A DNA stretch of 64,000 bases from an uncultured Planctomycetota bacterium (GTDB lineage Bacteria; Planctomycetota; Phycisphaerae; UBA1845; Fen-1342), in contig CAADGL010000022.1 of assembly GCA_900696525.1 (NCBI GenBank), forward strand, positions 62,001 to 126,000, written 5' to 3'. Both the position numbers and the translations under genes were made by a program. The notes beneath the pieces are model-generated. The model was not told where the DNA came from and did not search any database. It was given only the letters and a program-made list of their open reading frames with translations. Shown one piece after another: positions 34,013 to 42,035 of this stretch. Each line of letters opens with the position of its first letter. Within the stretch, counting starts at the first letter, position 1.

Positions 34013-34843
34013 ATGTTACACGCATGGATACTGCTGGCCGCGGCGTCGGCGACGGCCGGCGCCGTGGAGGGGGCCGACGGGCCGTTTCCGACGACACAGG
34101 AAGGCCCGATGCGGGTGGTGCTGACGGCGCTGGCCGAGCAGCGCGTGCGTTTCACGGAGCCGGGCTCGAGCCAGTCGGCGCCGACGTTCCTGCGGGTACA
34201 GTTCAAGCTCCAGGGCGCGGACCTGAGCAAGGTGGCGCGCGTCGGGAACGTGATCATCACCGAGCTGATCGACGACACCGGGCACGCGCTGGCGGACCCC
34301 AATTCGTATGACCAGGAGAAGCTCAACGGCTCGCGCACGATCGACGTCAACGAGGCGATCATCGCCCAGGGCGGGCCCGCGTTCGTCGAGTCGTTCGAGG
34401 TCTCGACGCGCGGCGCCCGGAAGATCAGGTCGCTCAAGGGCTCGCTGAAGGTCACCTACGCCTCCGCCCCGATCGAAGTTACTTTCGACAACCCCCTCCA
34501 ATGGGCCGGCAAGGAGCTGGAGCACGAAACGCTCAAGAAATACGGCGTCCGGGTGCGCATGATCGGCCCCGGACAGGAGGGCATCCCGACCGACGACAAG
34601 GCCGTCGGCCTGCATGTCATCGAGGGCCGCGAACGCCTGCACGGCTTCGAGTTCTACGACGACTGGATGCGCCTCATGCAGGTGCGGCCACGCGACATGC
34701 TCACCGCCGACGGCGCGACCTACACCGCTTTCCGCTCGGCCGGGCCCGCCTTCAGCGAAGAGACCCAGCTCGTCGTCAAGGTCTTCCCCGAGGTCCGCAC
34801 CGAGGAGATGCCCATCGAGTACTACAACCTCGACCTGCCCTGA
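34013..34843 (+). CDS. Exported protein of unknown function
   Basis: 276 residues starting with a short signal peptide ('MLHAWILLAAASATAGAVEG') and then an all-beta looking sequence with alternating hydrophobic positions ('APTFLRVQFKLQGADLSKVA', 'SLKVTYASAPIEVTFDNPLQ', 'ETQLVVKVFPEVRTEEMPIE'). The pattern suggests two or three immunoglobulin-like or jelly-roll domains, without motifs I can assign. GGAGAG lies 8-9 bases before the ATG. Ordinary composition, single gene, followed by the flippase gene. Confidence 0.65.
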   Translation: MLHAWILLAAASATAGAVEGADGPFPTTQEGPMRVVLTALAEQRVRFTEPGSSQSAPTFLRVQFKLQGADLSKVARVGNVIITELIDDTGHALADPNSYDQEKLNGSRTIDVNEAIIAQGGPAFVESFEVSTRGARKIRSLKGSLKVTYASAPIEVTFDNPLQWAGKELEHETLKKYGVRVRMIGPGQEGIPTDDKAVGLHVIEGRERLHGFEFYDDWMRLMQVRPRDMLTADGATYTAFRSAGPAFSEETQLVVKVFPEVRTEEMPIEYYNLDLP

Positions 34844-34894
34844 AGCGCGGTCGAGCCACGCCCCGGCCGGACAATGCTTCACCGAGGCCGGCGC

Positions 34895-36265
34895 ATGACG
34901 CGCGTGAAGCCAGCTTCACCACACCAACCGTCCTCCGGCCCGGCTCACGGACCCACGCGTCCGTTCACCCGGGCCGGCGCTTTGCGCCGCGACGTCCTCT
35001 ACTCGCTGGCGGCGGCGGCGGCACACAACGGCGGCCGGCTCGTCGCCGTCCTGCTGCTCGCCAAGCTTGCCTCCGCCGACGTCCTGGGTGCGTACACCTA
35101 CGCGCTCTCGCTCATCACCCCGCTCGTCCTTCTCGCCGGCCTCGAAGTCCGACCCGCGTTCGTCTCCGACGTGCGAGGACTCTTCTCATACGGGTGCTAT
35201 GCACGCGCCCGAAGCGCCGGGCTCACGTTCGCCGCCGTCGGCGTCGCGGCGCTGGCCGCGGCGGAGGGACTGCGACGCGGCGACCTGGCCGCGGCGCTGC
35301 TGATCGCCGGCGTCGGCGCGGGCCGCATCGCCTGGAGCACGTCCGAGCTCGCCTGGGGGGTCTTCCAGCGGCACGAGCGCTTTGACCGAATCGCCCTGGC
35401 GAGCCTGCTGCGCGGCGCCGCCCAGGCCGTGACCTTCGGAATACCCGTCCTCGTCGCAGCCTACTCGAGCACCGGCCACCCGCACGGCCCGAGCATGCGC
35501 TACGCCGCCGTGTGCGCGGTGTGGGGATGCGCCGCCGCGTGGACGCTGGTTCACGTGCTCATGGAGCAGCGCGCGACCAGCCGGGAGCCTGGCCTGGATC
35601 ATCAGGCCGCGTGGACCGACGTGCGGCGGCTGGCGGTTCAGACGCTGCCGCTGGGGCTGGTGCAGCTCCTGATCGCGCTGTGCGACACCGTGCCGCGGGT
35701 GTGGATCGCCTCCGCCGGCCACGCCGGCCTGGAGCAACTCGGCTATTTCGGCGCGCTGGCTTATGTGGCGCTGGCGGTGCAGCTCGGCCTCGTGGCCGTC
35801 GCCACCGGCGCCAGCCATCGCCTCGCCCTCTACTATCACGCCGCCCCGCACGAATTCCGGCGCCTGGCCTGGCGGCTCGTGCTGCTTGCGCTGCTTGCGG
35901 GTGCGGCGGTGCTGCTGCTGTCGTGGCTTGGGGGTCGCTGGCTGCTGGCGACCCTGTATCGGCCGGAGTACGCGGCGCACTTCCCCGCGTTCATGCTGCT
36001 GATGCTCGCCCAATGTGTTGCTTTCCCCGCCGGCGTCTTCGGATTCGCCGTGACGTCGATGCGCCGGTTCTGGGTGCAGGGGGCCATCCACGTGACCGTG
36101 CTGGCGGTGACGGTCGTGGCGTCTGCTGTTCTGGTTCGCGGACCGGATCCGGTTCTGGGGGCCGCGTGGGTCGCGGTGGTGCGGAGCGCGACCCAGGCCC
36201 TGCTCTATGCGGCCTGCGTGGGGCACGCCTTGCGGCGAATGCGCACGCCCGCAAGCGGCGATTGA
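34895..36265 (+). CDS. Polysaccharide flippase (Wzx/MATE-like)
   Basis: 456 residues from the ATG at 34895 (GAGG 8 bases upstream). About 12 hydrophobic helices in the pattern of Wzx/MurJ-type exporters: 'DVLYSLAAAAAHNGGRLVAV', 'ADVLGAYTYALSLITPLVLL', 'LPLGLVQLLIALCDTVPRVW', 'LGYFGALAYVALAVQLGLVA' and 'AFPAGVFGFAVTSMRRFWVQ'. Such proteins move lipid-linked oligosaccharide across the inner membrane. The N-terminal 30 residues are Pro/Ser-rich and probably cytoplasmic. It fits the other glycan genes in the window, although no polymerase gene is next to it. Confidence 0.8.
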   Translation: MTRVKPASPHQPSSGPAHGPTRPFTRAGALRRDVLYSLAAAAAHNGGRLVAVLLLAKLASADVLGAYTYALSLITPLVLLAGLEVRPAFVSDVRGLFSYGCYARARSAGLTFAAVGVAALAAAEGLRRGDLAAALLIAGVGAGRIAWSTSELAWGVFQRHERFDRIALASLLRGAAQAVTFGIPVLVAAYSSTGHPHGPSMRYAAVCAVWGCAAAWTLVHVLMEQRATSREPGLDHQAAWTDVRRLAVQTLPLGLVQLLIALCDTVPRVWIASAGHAGLEQLGYFGALAYVALAVQLGLVAVATGASHRLALYYHAAPHEFRRLAWRLVLLALLAGAAVLLLSWLGGRWLLATLYRPEYAAHFPAFMLLMLAQCVAFPAGVFGFAVTSMRRFWVQGAIHVTVLAVTVVASAVLVRGPDPVLGAAWVAVVRSATQALLYAACVGHALRRMRTPASGD

Positions 36266-36415
36266 GTCCGGCGCGAGAACCGGCCCGCGCCCGGTGCGCT
36301 TTCAATTCTCCCGCCAGTTCGATAGGTTAGGCGGGAGACGCAGCCGCAAACTCCGGGCGTTGCCGCCGGCAGGGCGCCCCCGGGGGTTGCTGTTTGCGCC
36401 GGAGCAGTGACCGAG

Positions 36416-38743
36416 ATGAGCCTCAACCGGGCGGTCGTCCTCGACCGCAACTTCGTCGACTTCTGCCGCCGCGCTGCCGGCGAGCCCGCCGAGCCACGGC
36501 GCGCCGCCGCCGAGCGGCTGCGCGACGACACGACGATGACGGGTCACGACCTGCTCGAGCTGCTCGAATCGCAGATGGTCAGCCGTCATCTCGACCTCAT
36601 GGCCCGGGAGCTGCGGCGGCAGGAGCGTGGCTTCTACACGATCGGCAGCAGCGGCCACGAGGGCAACGCGGTCGTGGGCCGCCTGACCCGGCACAGCGAC
36701 CCGGCATTCCTCCACTATCGCGAAGGCGCGCTCATGGCCGAGCGCGCCCGCAAGGTGCCCGGCCAGGACATCATCCGCGACACGCTGCTCGGCATGATGG
36801 CCGCCAGCACCGACCCGATCGCCGGCGGGCGCCACAAGGTCTGGGGCAGCGTGCCGCTCGCCGTCCCGCCGCAGACCTCGACCATCGCCAGTCACCTGCC
36901 GCGGGCCGTCGGCACGGCGCTGGCCCTGCACCGCGCCAAGCGCCTGGGGCTCAGGCCGGTGCTGGGAGACCACGGCGAGATTCCCGCCGACAGTATCGTC
37001 GTCTGCACCTTCGGCGACGCGACGACGAATCACAGCGTGGCCCAGGGTGCGTTCAACGCCGCCGGCTACGCCGCTTTTCAGAGCCTGCCCGTGCCGATCC
37101 TCTTCGTGTGCGAGGACAACGGCATCGGCATTTCGGTGCACACGCCCGCGGATTGGATCGAGGCCGCCTTCAGCGAGCGGCGCGGGCTGACGTACTTCGC
37201 GGCCGACGGCCTCGACCTTGTCGACGCCTACGCCGCCACGCAACGCGCCGTCGAGTTCGTCCGCGCCCGCCGCCGGCCCGCGTTCCTGCACCTGAAGGTC
37301 GTGCGCCTGCTCGGCCACGCCGGCAGCGACGTCGAGACCGAGTACCACACGCTCGAGCAGATCGCCGCCGCCGAGGCCCGCGACCCGCTGCTGCGCTCCG
37401 CCGGGCTCGTCATGCGCTCCGGCCTGCTGACGGCGGAAGAAGTGCTCGATCTGTACGAAAACGTGCGGCGGCGCGTGCAGGCGACGGTTGACGTGATCGG
37501 CGAGCCGCCGCGGCTCAGCAGCGCCGCCGAAGTGATGGCGCCGCTCGCGCCGCTGGATCACGAGGCGGTGCTAGCGGAGGCGGCGCGCCCCGCGAATCCC
37601 GCCCGCCGGGCCGAGACCTGGGGCGGCGAGGAGCGCCTGCCGGAGCGCCAGCCGCCGCGACACCTGGCAGTGAACATCAACCGGGCGCTGCACGACCTGC
37701 TGGCGAAGTACGCCGAGCTGCTGGTGTTTGGCGAAGACGTCGCGCAGAAGGGCGGCGTGTATCACGTAACGACGGGGTTGACGGCGAAGTTCGGCGTCGG
37801 GCGCGTGTTCAACACGCTGCTGGACGAGACGACGATCCTGGGGATGGCGATCGGGGCCGGGCACCTCGGCCTGCTCCCGATGCCCGAGATTCAGTACCTG
37901 GCCTACGTTCACAACGCCATCGACCAGCTCCGCGGCGAGGCGTGCTCGACGCAGTTCTTCTCGAACGGCCAGTACCGCAACCCGATGGTCGTGCGCGTCG
38001 GATCGCTGGCGTATCAGAAGGGCTTCGGCGGCCATTTCCACAACGACAACAGCTTCGCGGCGCTGCGCGACATTCCGGGGCTGGTGGTGGCGGTGCCGGC
38101 CCGCGGCGACGACGCGGCCCGAATGCTGCGCACATGCGTCGCGCTGGCGAAGGTGAACGGACGCGTCGTGTGCTTCCTCGAGCCGATCGCGCTCTACATG
38201 ACCAAGGACCTGTACGAACCGGGCGACGGCCTGTGGCAGTTCGCTTATCCGCCGCCGGAGCAGGCGCTGCCCTTCGGCGCCGGCCGCGCATACGACCCGC
38301 AGGAGGACTGGCGGCTCGATGGCCCGGAGGCCCCGCCGGAGTCCGGCGAGGCGGACCTGACGATTCTGACGTACGGCAACGGGCTGTACATGTCGCTGCG
38401 CGCGGCGCGGACGCTCCGGGCCGAGCACCAGCTCGATGCGCGCATCGTCGATTTGCGCTGGCTCAGCCCGCTCAACGAAGACTTCATCCTGGCCCAGGCG
38501 CGATCGACCGGCCGGACGCTCGTCGTCGACGAGGGCCGCCGGAGCGGTGGCGTCTCGGAGGCCATCCTGGCGCTGCTCGCGGAGCGCTGCGGCGGCGACG
38601 TCTCCGCCGGCCGCGTCGTCGGACATGATACGTATATCCCACTCGGGGCGGCGGCGAGCCTGGTGCTGCCGGGCGAGGAGCAGATCGTGCGGGCGGCGGC
38701 GGCGCTGGCGCGGGGCGCGGCGAGCCCGGCGCTCGCGCGTTGA
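36416..38743 (+). CDS. 2-oxoacid dehydrogenase E1, alpha-beta fusion
   Basis: Thiamine-diphosphate enzyme that decarboxylates a 2-oxoacid (pyruvate or branched-chain type). 775 residues from the ATG at 36416; the GTG at 36407 is a weaker alternative. The first half is the alpha part, with 'RGFYTIGSSGHEGNAVVGRL' and the TPP motif running from 'TFGDATTNHSVAQGAFNAAG' to 'CEDNGIGISVHTPADWIEAA'. The second half is the beta part ('ELLVFGEDVAQKGGVYHVTT', 'RVFNTLLDETTILGMAIGAG', 'RIVDLRWLSPLNEDFILAQA'). The join near residue 395 is Pro/Arg-rich. No E2 or E3 gene is in the window. Confidence 0.88.
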   Translation: MSLNRAVVLDRNFVDFCRRAAGEPAEPRRAAAERLRDDTTMTGHDLLELLESQMVSRHLDLMARELRRQERGFYTIGSSGHEGNAVVGRLTRHSDPAFLHYREGALMAERARKVPGQDIIRDTLLGMMAASTDPIAGGRHKVWGSVPLAVPPQTSTIASHLPRAVGTALALHRAKRLGLRPVLGDHGEIPADSIVVCTFGDATTNHSVAQGAFNAAGYAAFQSLPVPILFVCEDNGIGISVHTPADWIEAAFSERRGLTYFAADGLDLVDAYAATQRAVEFVRARRRPAFLHLKVVRLLGHAGSDVETEYHTLEQIAAAEARDPLLRSAGLVMRSGLLTAEEVLDLYENVRRRVQATVDVIGEPPRLSSAAEVMAPLAPLDHEAVLAEAARPANPARRAETWGGEERLPERQPPRHLAVNINRALHDLLAKYAELLVFGEDVAQKGGVYHVTTGLTAKFGVGRVFNTLLDETTILGMAIGAGHLGLLPMPEIQYLAYVHNAIDQLRGEACSTQFFSNGQYRNPMVVRVGSLAYQKGFGGHFHNDNSFAALRDIPGLVVAVPARGDDAARMLRTCVALAKVNGRVVCFLEPIALYMTKDLYEPGDGLWQFAYPPPEQALPFGAGRAYDPQEDWRLDGPEAPPESGEADLTILTYGNGLYMSLRAARTLRAEHQLDARIVDLRWLSPLNEDFILAQARSTGRTLVVDEGRRSGGVSEAILALLAERCGGDVSAGRVVGHDTYIPLGAAASLVLPGEEQIVRAAAALARGAASPALAR

Positions 38744-38771
38744 GGCGGGCATCGAGGTGAGTTGATCCGCC

Positions 38772-39350
38772 ATGCTCGTGCTGATCGACAACTACGATTC
38801 GTTCACGTACAACCTCGTGCAGGCCTTCGGGCTGATCGAGCCGGGGCTGGACATCCGCGTCTTCCGCAACGACCAGGTCGGCCTCGACCAGATCGCCGAG
38901 TTGCGGCCGTCGCACATCGTCGTGTCGCCGGGGCCTTGCACGCCGAACGAAGCCGGCATCAGCAACGCCGTGGTCGAGCGCTTCGCCGGGCACACGCCGC
39001 TGCTGGGCGTGTGTCTCGGGCACCAGTGCATCGGGCACGTCTACGGCGCGGCGATCGTCCGCGCGGGCCGGCTGGTGCATGGCAAGACAAGCCTCATTCG
39101 TCACGATGGCAGCGCCCTGTTCCGCGGGCTCAGCAATCCGTTCGAGGCCACGCGCTATCACTCGCTGCTGATCGATCCGGATACGCTGCCGGCAGATTTC
39201 GTCGTCACGGCGACCTGCGTCGACGACCCGCGCGAGATCATGGCCGTGCAGCACAAGCGCTGGCCGCTCTTCGGCGTGCAGTTCCACCCCGAGAGCTTTC
39301 TGAGCGTCGAGGGGCCGCGTTTGCTTGCCAACTTCCTGGCGGTTCACTAA
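38772..39350 (+). CDS. pabA: Aminodeoxychorismate/anthranilate synthase glutaminase subunit
   Basis: Supplies ammonia from glutamine to chorismate for folate or tryptophan synthesis. 192 residues, the family length, with the start 'MLVLIDNYDSFTYNLVQAFG', 'VVSPGPCTPNEAG', the nucleophile in 'LLGVCLGHQCIGHVYGA' and the His/Glu pair in 'FGVQFHPESFLS'. PabA and TrpG cannot be separated by eye, and in many bacteria one protein serves both. It follows the E1 gene by 28 bases, but no chorismate-binding partner is near. Confidence 0.9.
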   Translation: MLVLIDNYDSFTYNLVQAFGLIEPGLDIRVFRNDQVGLDQIAELRPSHIVVSPGPCTPNEAGISNAVVERFAGHTPLLGVCLGHQCIGHVYGAAIVRAGRLVHGKTSLIRHDGSALFRGLSNPFEATRYHSLLIDPDTLPADFVVTATCVDDPREIMAVQHKRWPLFGVQFHPESFLSVEGPRLLANFLAVH

Positions 39351-39359
39351 CCTACGCCC

Positions 39360-39926
39360 ATGCTCAGGCGGCCGCTTGCGGTAATGGTGACGACGGTGCT
39401 GGCGCTGGCGGCGGGCTGCGCCGCGCCCCAACGACCCGAGGTCTCCGCAGCCCCGACGCGCGCCGAGTTGCCCGACCTGTCGGCGTCGGAGCGCGTCCTG
39501 CCCGTCAGCGTGGGCATCGACGATCGCTACGCCTCGCGCGCCCCGCGCATTGTGCCGGAGTTCAAGCCTGTCGAGCCCACGCCCGACGAACGACGGATCA
39601 TCGGAGCCCCGCCCGAGCCACCGATCGACTTCCTCGCGCTCTACCGCCCGCCTCGGCCCGGCATCGACTTCCACGGCACGGGCGCGCTCGCCGGGGTCGG
39701 GGGCGCCGGCGGGGCCGATGCCGGCATGGAACCGGCCGCCGTCGCCTACGCGTCGTATTTCGGGCTCGGCGGGCCCACCGTCCGTGTCGACGTCGCATCG
39801 GGCCTGGTCGCCGGACGCAGCCCGCTGACGCCCTGGTCGGCGTTCGGCGTCGGCCGGCGCGAGAACATCAGGACCGGCGTGGAGTTCGAGCGCCACGTGG
39901 CCGGCAAGCACGATCGGGTGGATTGA
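39360..39926 (+). CDS. Lipoprotein of unknown function
   Basis: 188 residues with a classic lipoprotein signal: basic 'MLRRPLAVMV', a hydrophobic stretch and the lipobox 'LAAGC', which places the lipid-bearing cysteine at about residue 21. The mature part is Pro/Ala/Gly-rich with no motif I recognise and no predicted membrane segment. It starts 9 bases after the PabA stop and is probably co-transcribed. It may be exported to the outer membrane. Confidence 0.6.
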   Translation: MLRRPLAVMVTTVLALAAGCAAPQRPEVSAAPTRAELPDLSASERVLPVSVGIDDRYASRAPRIVPEFKPVEPTPDERRIIGAPPEPPIDFLALYRPPRPGIDFHGTGALAGVGGAGGADAGMEPAAVAYASYFGLGGPTVRVDVASGLVAGRSPLTPWSAFGVGRRENIRTGVEFERHVAGKHDRVD

Positions 39927-40009
39927 AACGCGGCCGCGGCCCGGCGGTCTGACGCATTCGGCCCGGCGCGGCACACCGTGTGCGGCCGGCATTCTCGACG
40001 GCACACACC

Positions 40010-41182
40010 ATGAGTCAGGCGACCACTCTCACGCCCCGCCCGACAGCGGAGCCCACCGATTTCCAGCGCCGCCTGGTCACGCACGCCGATGCTGCCGTCG
40101 AATGGCTCGCGCGCTCGATCGCGGCATGCGGCGGGCGCGGGTCGGCGGCGTATTACTCGCGCTGGTATCGCCCGGCGCGGGGCTGGGCGCCCCCCTATCC
40201 CGAAACAACCGGGTACATCATCGAGACGCTGATCGCCCACGCGGACTTCGCCCGGCGGCCCGAGCTCATTGAGCTCGCACTGAGTCAGGCCGACTGGATC
40301 CGCACGCTCCAGGAAGACGACGGCGCCCTGCCCGGCGGCTGGATCGCCGGCGGCCGCAAGCCGCCACCGTCGATCTTCAACACGGGGCAGATGATCCTCG
40401 GCCTGGTCGCGGCCGGCGACCGCAGCGGCGACGCGGCCTGCCTCGAGAGCGCCCGGCGGGCGGCTTCGTGGCTGGCCGGGCAGGTAGATTCGGCGACGGG
40501 CACGTGGATGGCGCACTCGTACGTGGCGGGGTACAGCCCGGCGTATTACACGCGGGTGGCGTGGCCCGTGCTCGAGGTGTGGCGGCGCACGGGCGATTCG
40601 GCGCTGAAGTCGGCGGCGGTGCGTGTGCTGGACACAATCGCGGGCTGGCAGCAGCCCAACGGCGCGATCCGCAACTGGGAGTTTCGCCCCGGCCAACCGG
40701 CCTTCACGCACACGATGGCCTACACCATACGCGGGTTTCTCGAAAGCGCGCGCCTCCTCGGCAACGAGGGAGACAGGTTCTTCGACGTGGCGCTGCGCGC
40801 CGCGGACGCGGTCCGGCGGCGCATGGAGCTGCGCGGACGCCTGGCCGGGGCGTATGACGCGGAGCTGCGCGGCCGATACTGGTATACGTGCCTGACCGGC
40901 AACTGCCAGTTCGCCATCGCCTGGATGAAGCTCGGCGACCGGACGCGGGACGCACGGTTCCTGAGCGCGGCGCTCAAGGCGCTGGAGTTCGTGACGCGGC
41001 GGCAGTCGCTCGGCGCGATCGATCCGAACGTTCGCGGCGCGATCGCGGGGTCGAGCCCGCTGTGGGGACGCTACCTGACGCTGCGATACCCGAACTGGGC
41101 GGCCAAGTTCTTCGTTGACGCCTGTCACGCGGCGCACGCGCGCCTTCAGCGGCTGGTAGAGGACGGCCCGTGCGGCTCGTAG
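40010..41182 (+). CDS. Alpha/alpha-toroid protein, likely glycan-related
   Basis: 390 residues from the ATG at 40010. The sequence is a series of helical hairpins with repeated 'GY/GW' and tryptophan motifs: 'PPYPETTGYIIETLIAHADF', 'QADWIRTLQEDDGALPGGWI', 'SIFNTGQMILGLVAAGDRSG', 'VLDTIAGWQQPNGAIRNWEF'. This resembles the alpha/alpha barrels of unsaturated-sugar hydrolases and terpenoid-cyclase-like proteins. No signal peptide, so cytoplasmic. It overlaps the formyltransferase start by 13 bases and is the first gene of the six-gene run ending in the dead HtrA paralogues. The exact enzyme class is not clear. Confidence 0.62.
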   Translation: MSQATTLTPRPTAEPTDFQRRLVTHADAAVEWLARSIAACGGRGSAAYYSRWYRPARGWAPPYPETTGYIIETLIAHADFARRPELIELALSQADWIRTLQEDDGALPGGWIAGGRKPPPSIFNTGQMILGLVAAGDRSGDAACLESARRAASWLAGQVDSATGTWMAHSYVAGYSPAYYTRVAWPVLEVWRRTGDSALKSAAVRVLDTIAGWQQPNGAIRNWEFRPGQPAFTHTMAYTIRGFLESARLLGNEGDRFFDVALRAADAVRRRMELRGRLAGAYDAELRGRYWYTCLTGNCQFAIAWMKLGDRTRDARFLSAALKALEFVTRRQSLGAIDPNVRGAIAGSSPLWGRYLTLRYPNWAAKFFVDACHAAHARLQRLVEDGPCGS

Positions 41183-42021
41183 TGACCAGCGGCTACGGCC
41201 GCAGCCTGCACGCCATCGCCCTGCTGCACCAGCTACGGGCACGCGGCCACGACGTGGCGCTGTGCCTCAGCGTCCGCCTGCTCAACGCCGCGCGCATCCG
41301 CTTCTACGTCCGCCAGCTCGGCTGGCGCAGGTTCTGGCGCAAGGTCTCGGCCAAGCTCCGCGGCGGCGCGCAGCCGCACTCGCACGCCGGCAGCGCGGCG
41401 GGCGAGGTGGCCGCGATGCGGCGCTATCTCGACCACGCCGGAATCGGCTCGCGCTCCGTTGCCGCGGCCTGCGCGGCGCTCGGCGTCCGCGAGGTGCGCG
41501 TCGGTACTCTCAACGACGACGCGGCGCTGTCGGCGCTGCGCGCGGCGCGGCCCGACCTCGTCGTCTACGCCGGCGGCGGCATCCTGCGCCGGCCGCTGCT
41601 CGACATCCCGCGCCTCGGCGTGCTGAACGCGCACGGCGGGCCGCTGCCGGCATTCCGCGGAATGAACTCCGGAGAGTGGGCGCTCTTTCACGGCGTGACG
41701 CCCGAGGTCACCGTGCACTTCATCGACGCCGGCGTCGACACCGGGCCGATCCTGCTGCGGCGGCCCGTGCCGGTCGAATCCTGGCAGGACATCCCCACGG
41801 GCCGCGGCGAGAGCACGCGCGCCAGCGTCGAGGCGCTGCTGGAGGCGGTGGACCTCGTCGCGCGCGGCGGCTACGAAGTTCAGCCGCAGTCTCCGGACGA
41901 CGGCCGGCAGTTCTTCGTCATGGCCGAGCCGCTGCTGGAGGTCGTGCAGCGCTGGATCGCCGACGAGCGCACGCCGGTGCGGACGGCGGCCGAGTTCCGC
42001 TGGCCTTCGCGGCCGGGATAG
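41170..42021 (+). CDS. Formyltransferase-family protein (sugar N-formyltransferase-like)
   Basis: 283 residues starting at a GTG that overlaps the toroid gene. The catalytic Asn-His-Asp set is present: 'GVLNAHGGPLPAFRGMNSGE' provides Asn and His and 'VHFIDAGVDTGPILLRRPVP' the Asp. The first 100 residues ('LVVTSGYGRSLHAIALLHQL') differ from methionyl-tRNA formyltransferase, and length and context point instead to N-formylation of an amino sugar or to a related glycan transfer, with 10-formyl-THF as donor. FolD in this window would supply that cofactor. The acceptor is unknown. Confidence 0.75.
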   Translation: MRLVVTSGYGRSLHAIALLHQLRARGHDVALCLSVRLLNAARIRFYVRQLGWRRFWRKVSAKLRGGAQPHSHAGSAAGEVAAMRRYLDHAGIGSRSVAAACAALGVREVRVGTLNDDAALSALRAARPDLVVYAGGGILRRPLLDIPRLGVLNAHGGPLPAFRGMNSGEWALFHGVTPEVTVHFIDAGVDTGPILLRRPVPVESWQDIPTGRGESTRASVEALLEAVDLVARGGYEVQPQSPDDGRQFFVMAEPLLEVVQRWIADERTPVRTAAEFRWPSRPG

Positions 42022-42024
42022 AAT
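42017..42024 (+). promoter_or_regulatory. Candidate -10 box before the heparinase-like gene
   Basis: GATAGAAT overlaps the stop codon of the formyltransferase gene and ends 11 bases before the ATG at 42036. It could give an internal start for the heparinase-protease part of the operon with a leader of about 5 bases. Confidence 0.35.
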
Positions 42025-42035
42025 CGCGAGAGCGC

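Noticed and set aside
39965-39985. GCACACCGTGTGC palindrome upstream of the toroid gene
   Set aside because: Could be an operator, but it is short, single and unsupported by a nearby regulator gene.
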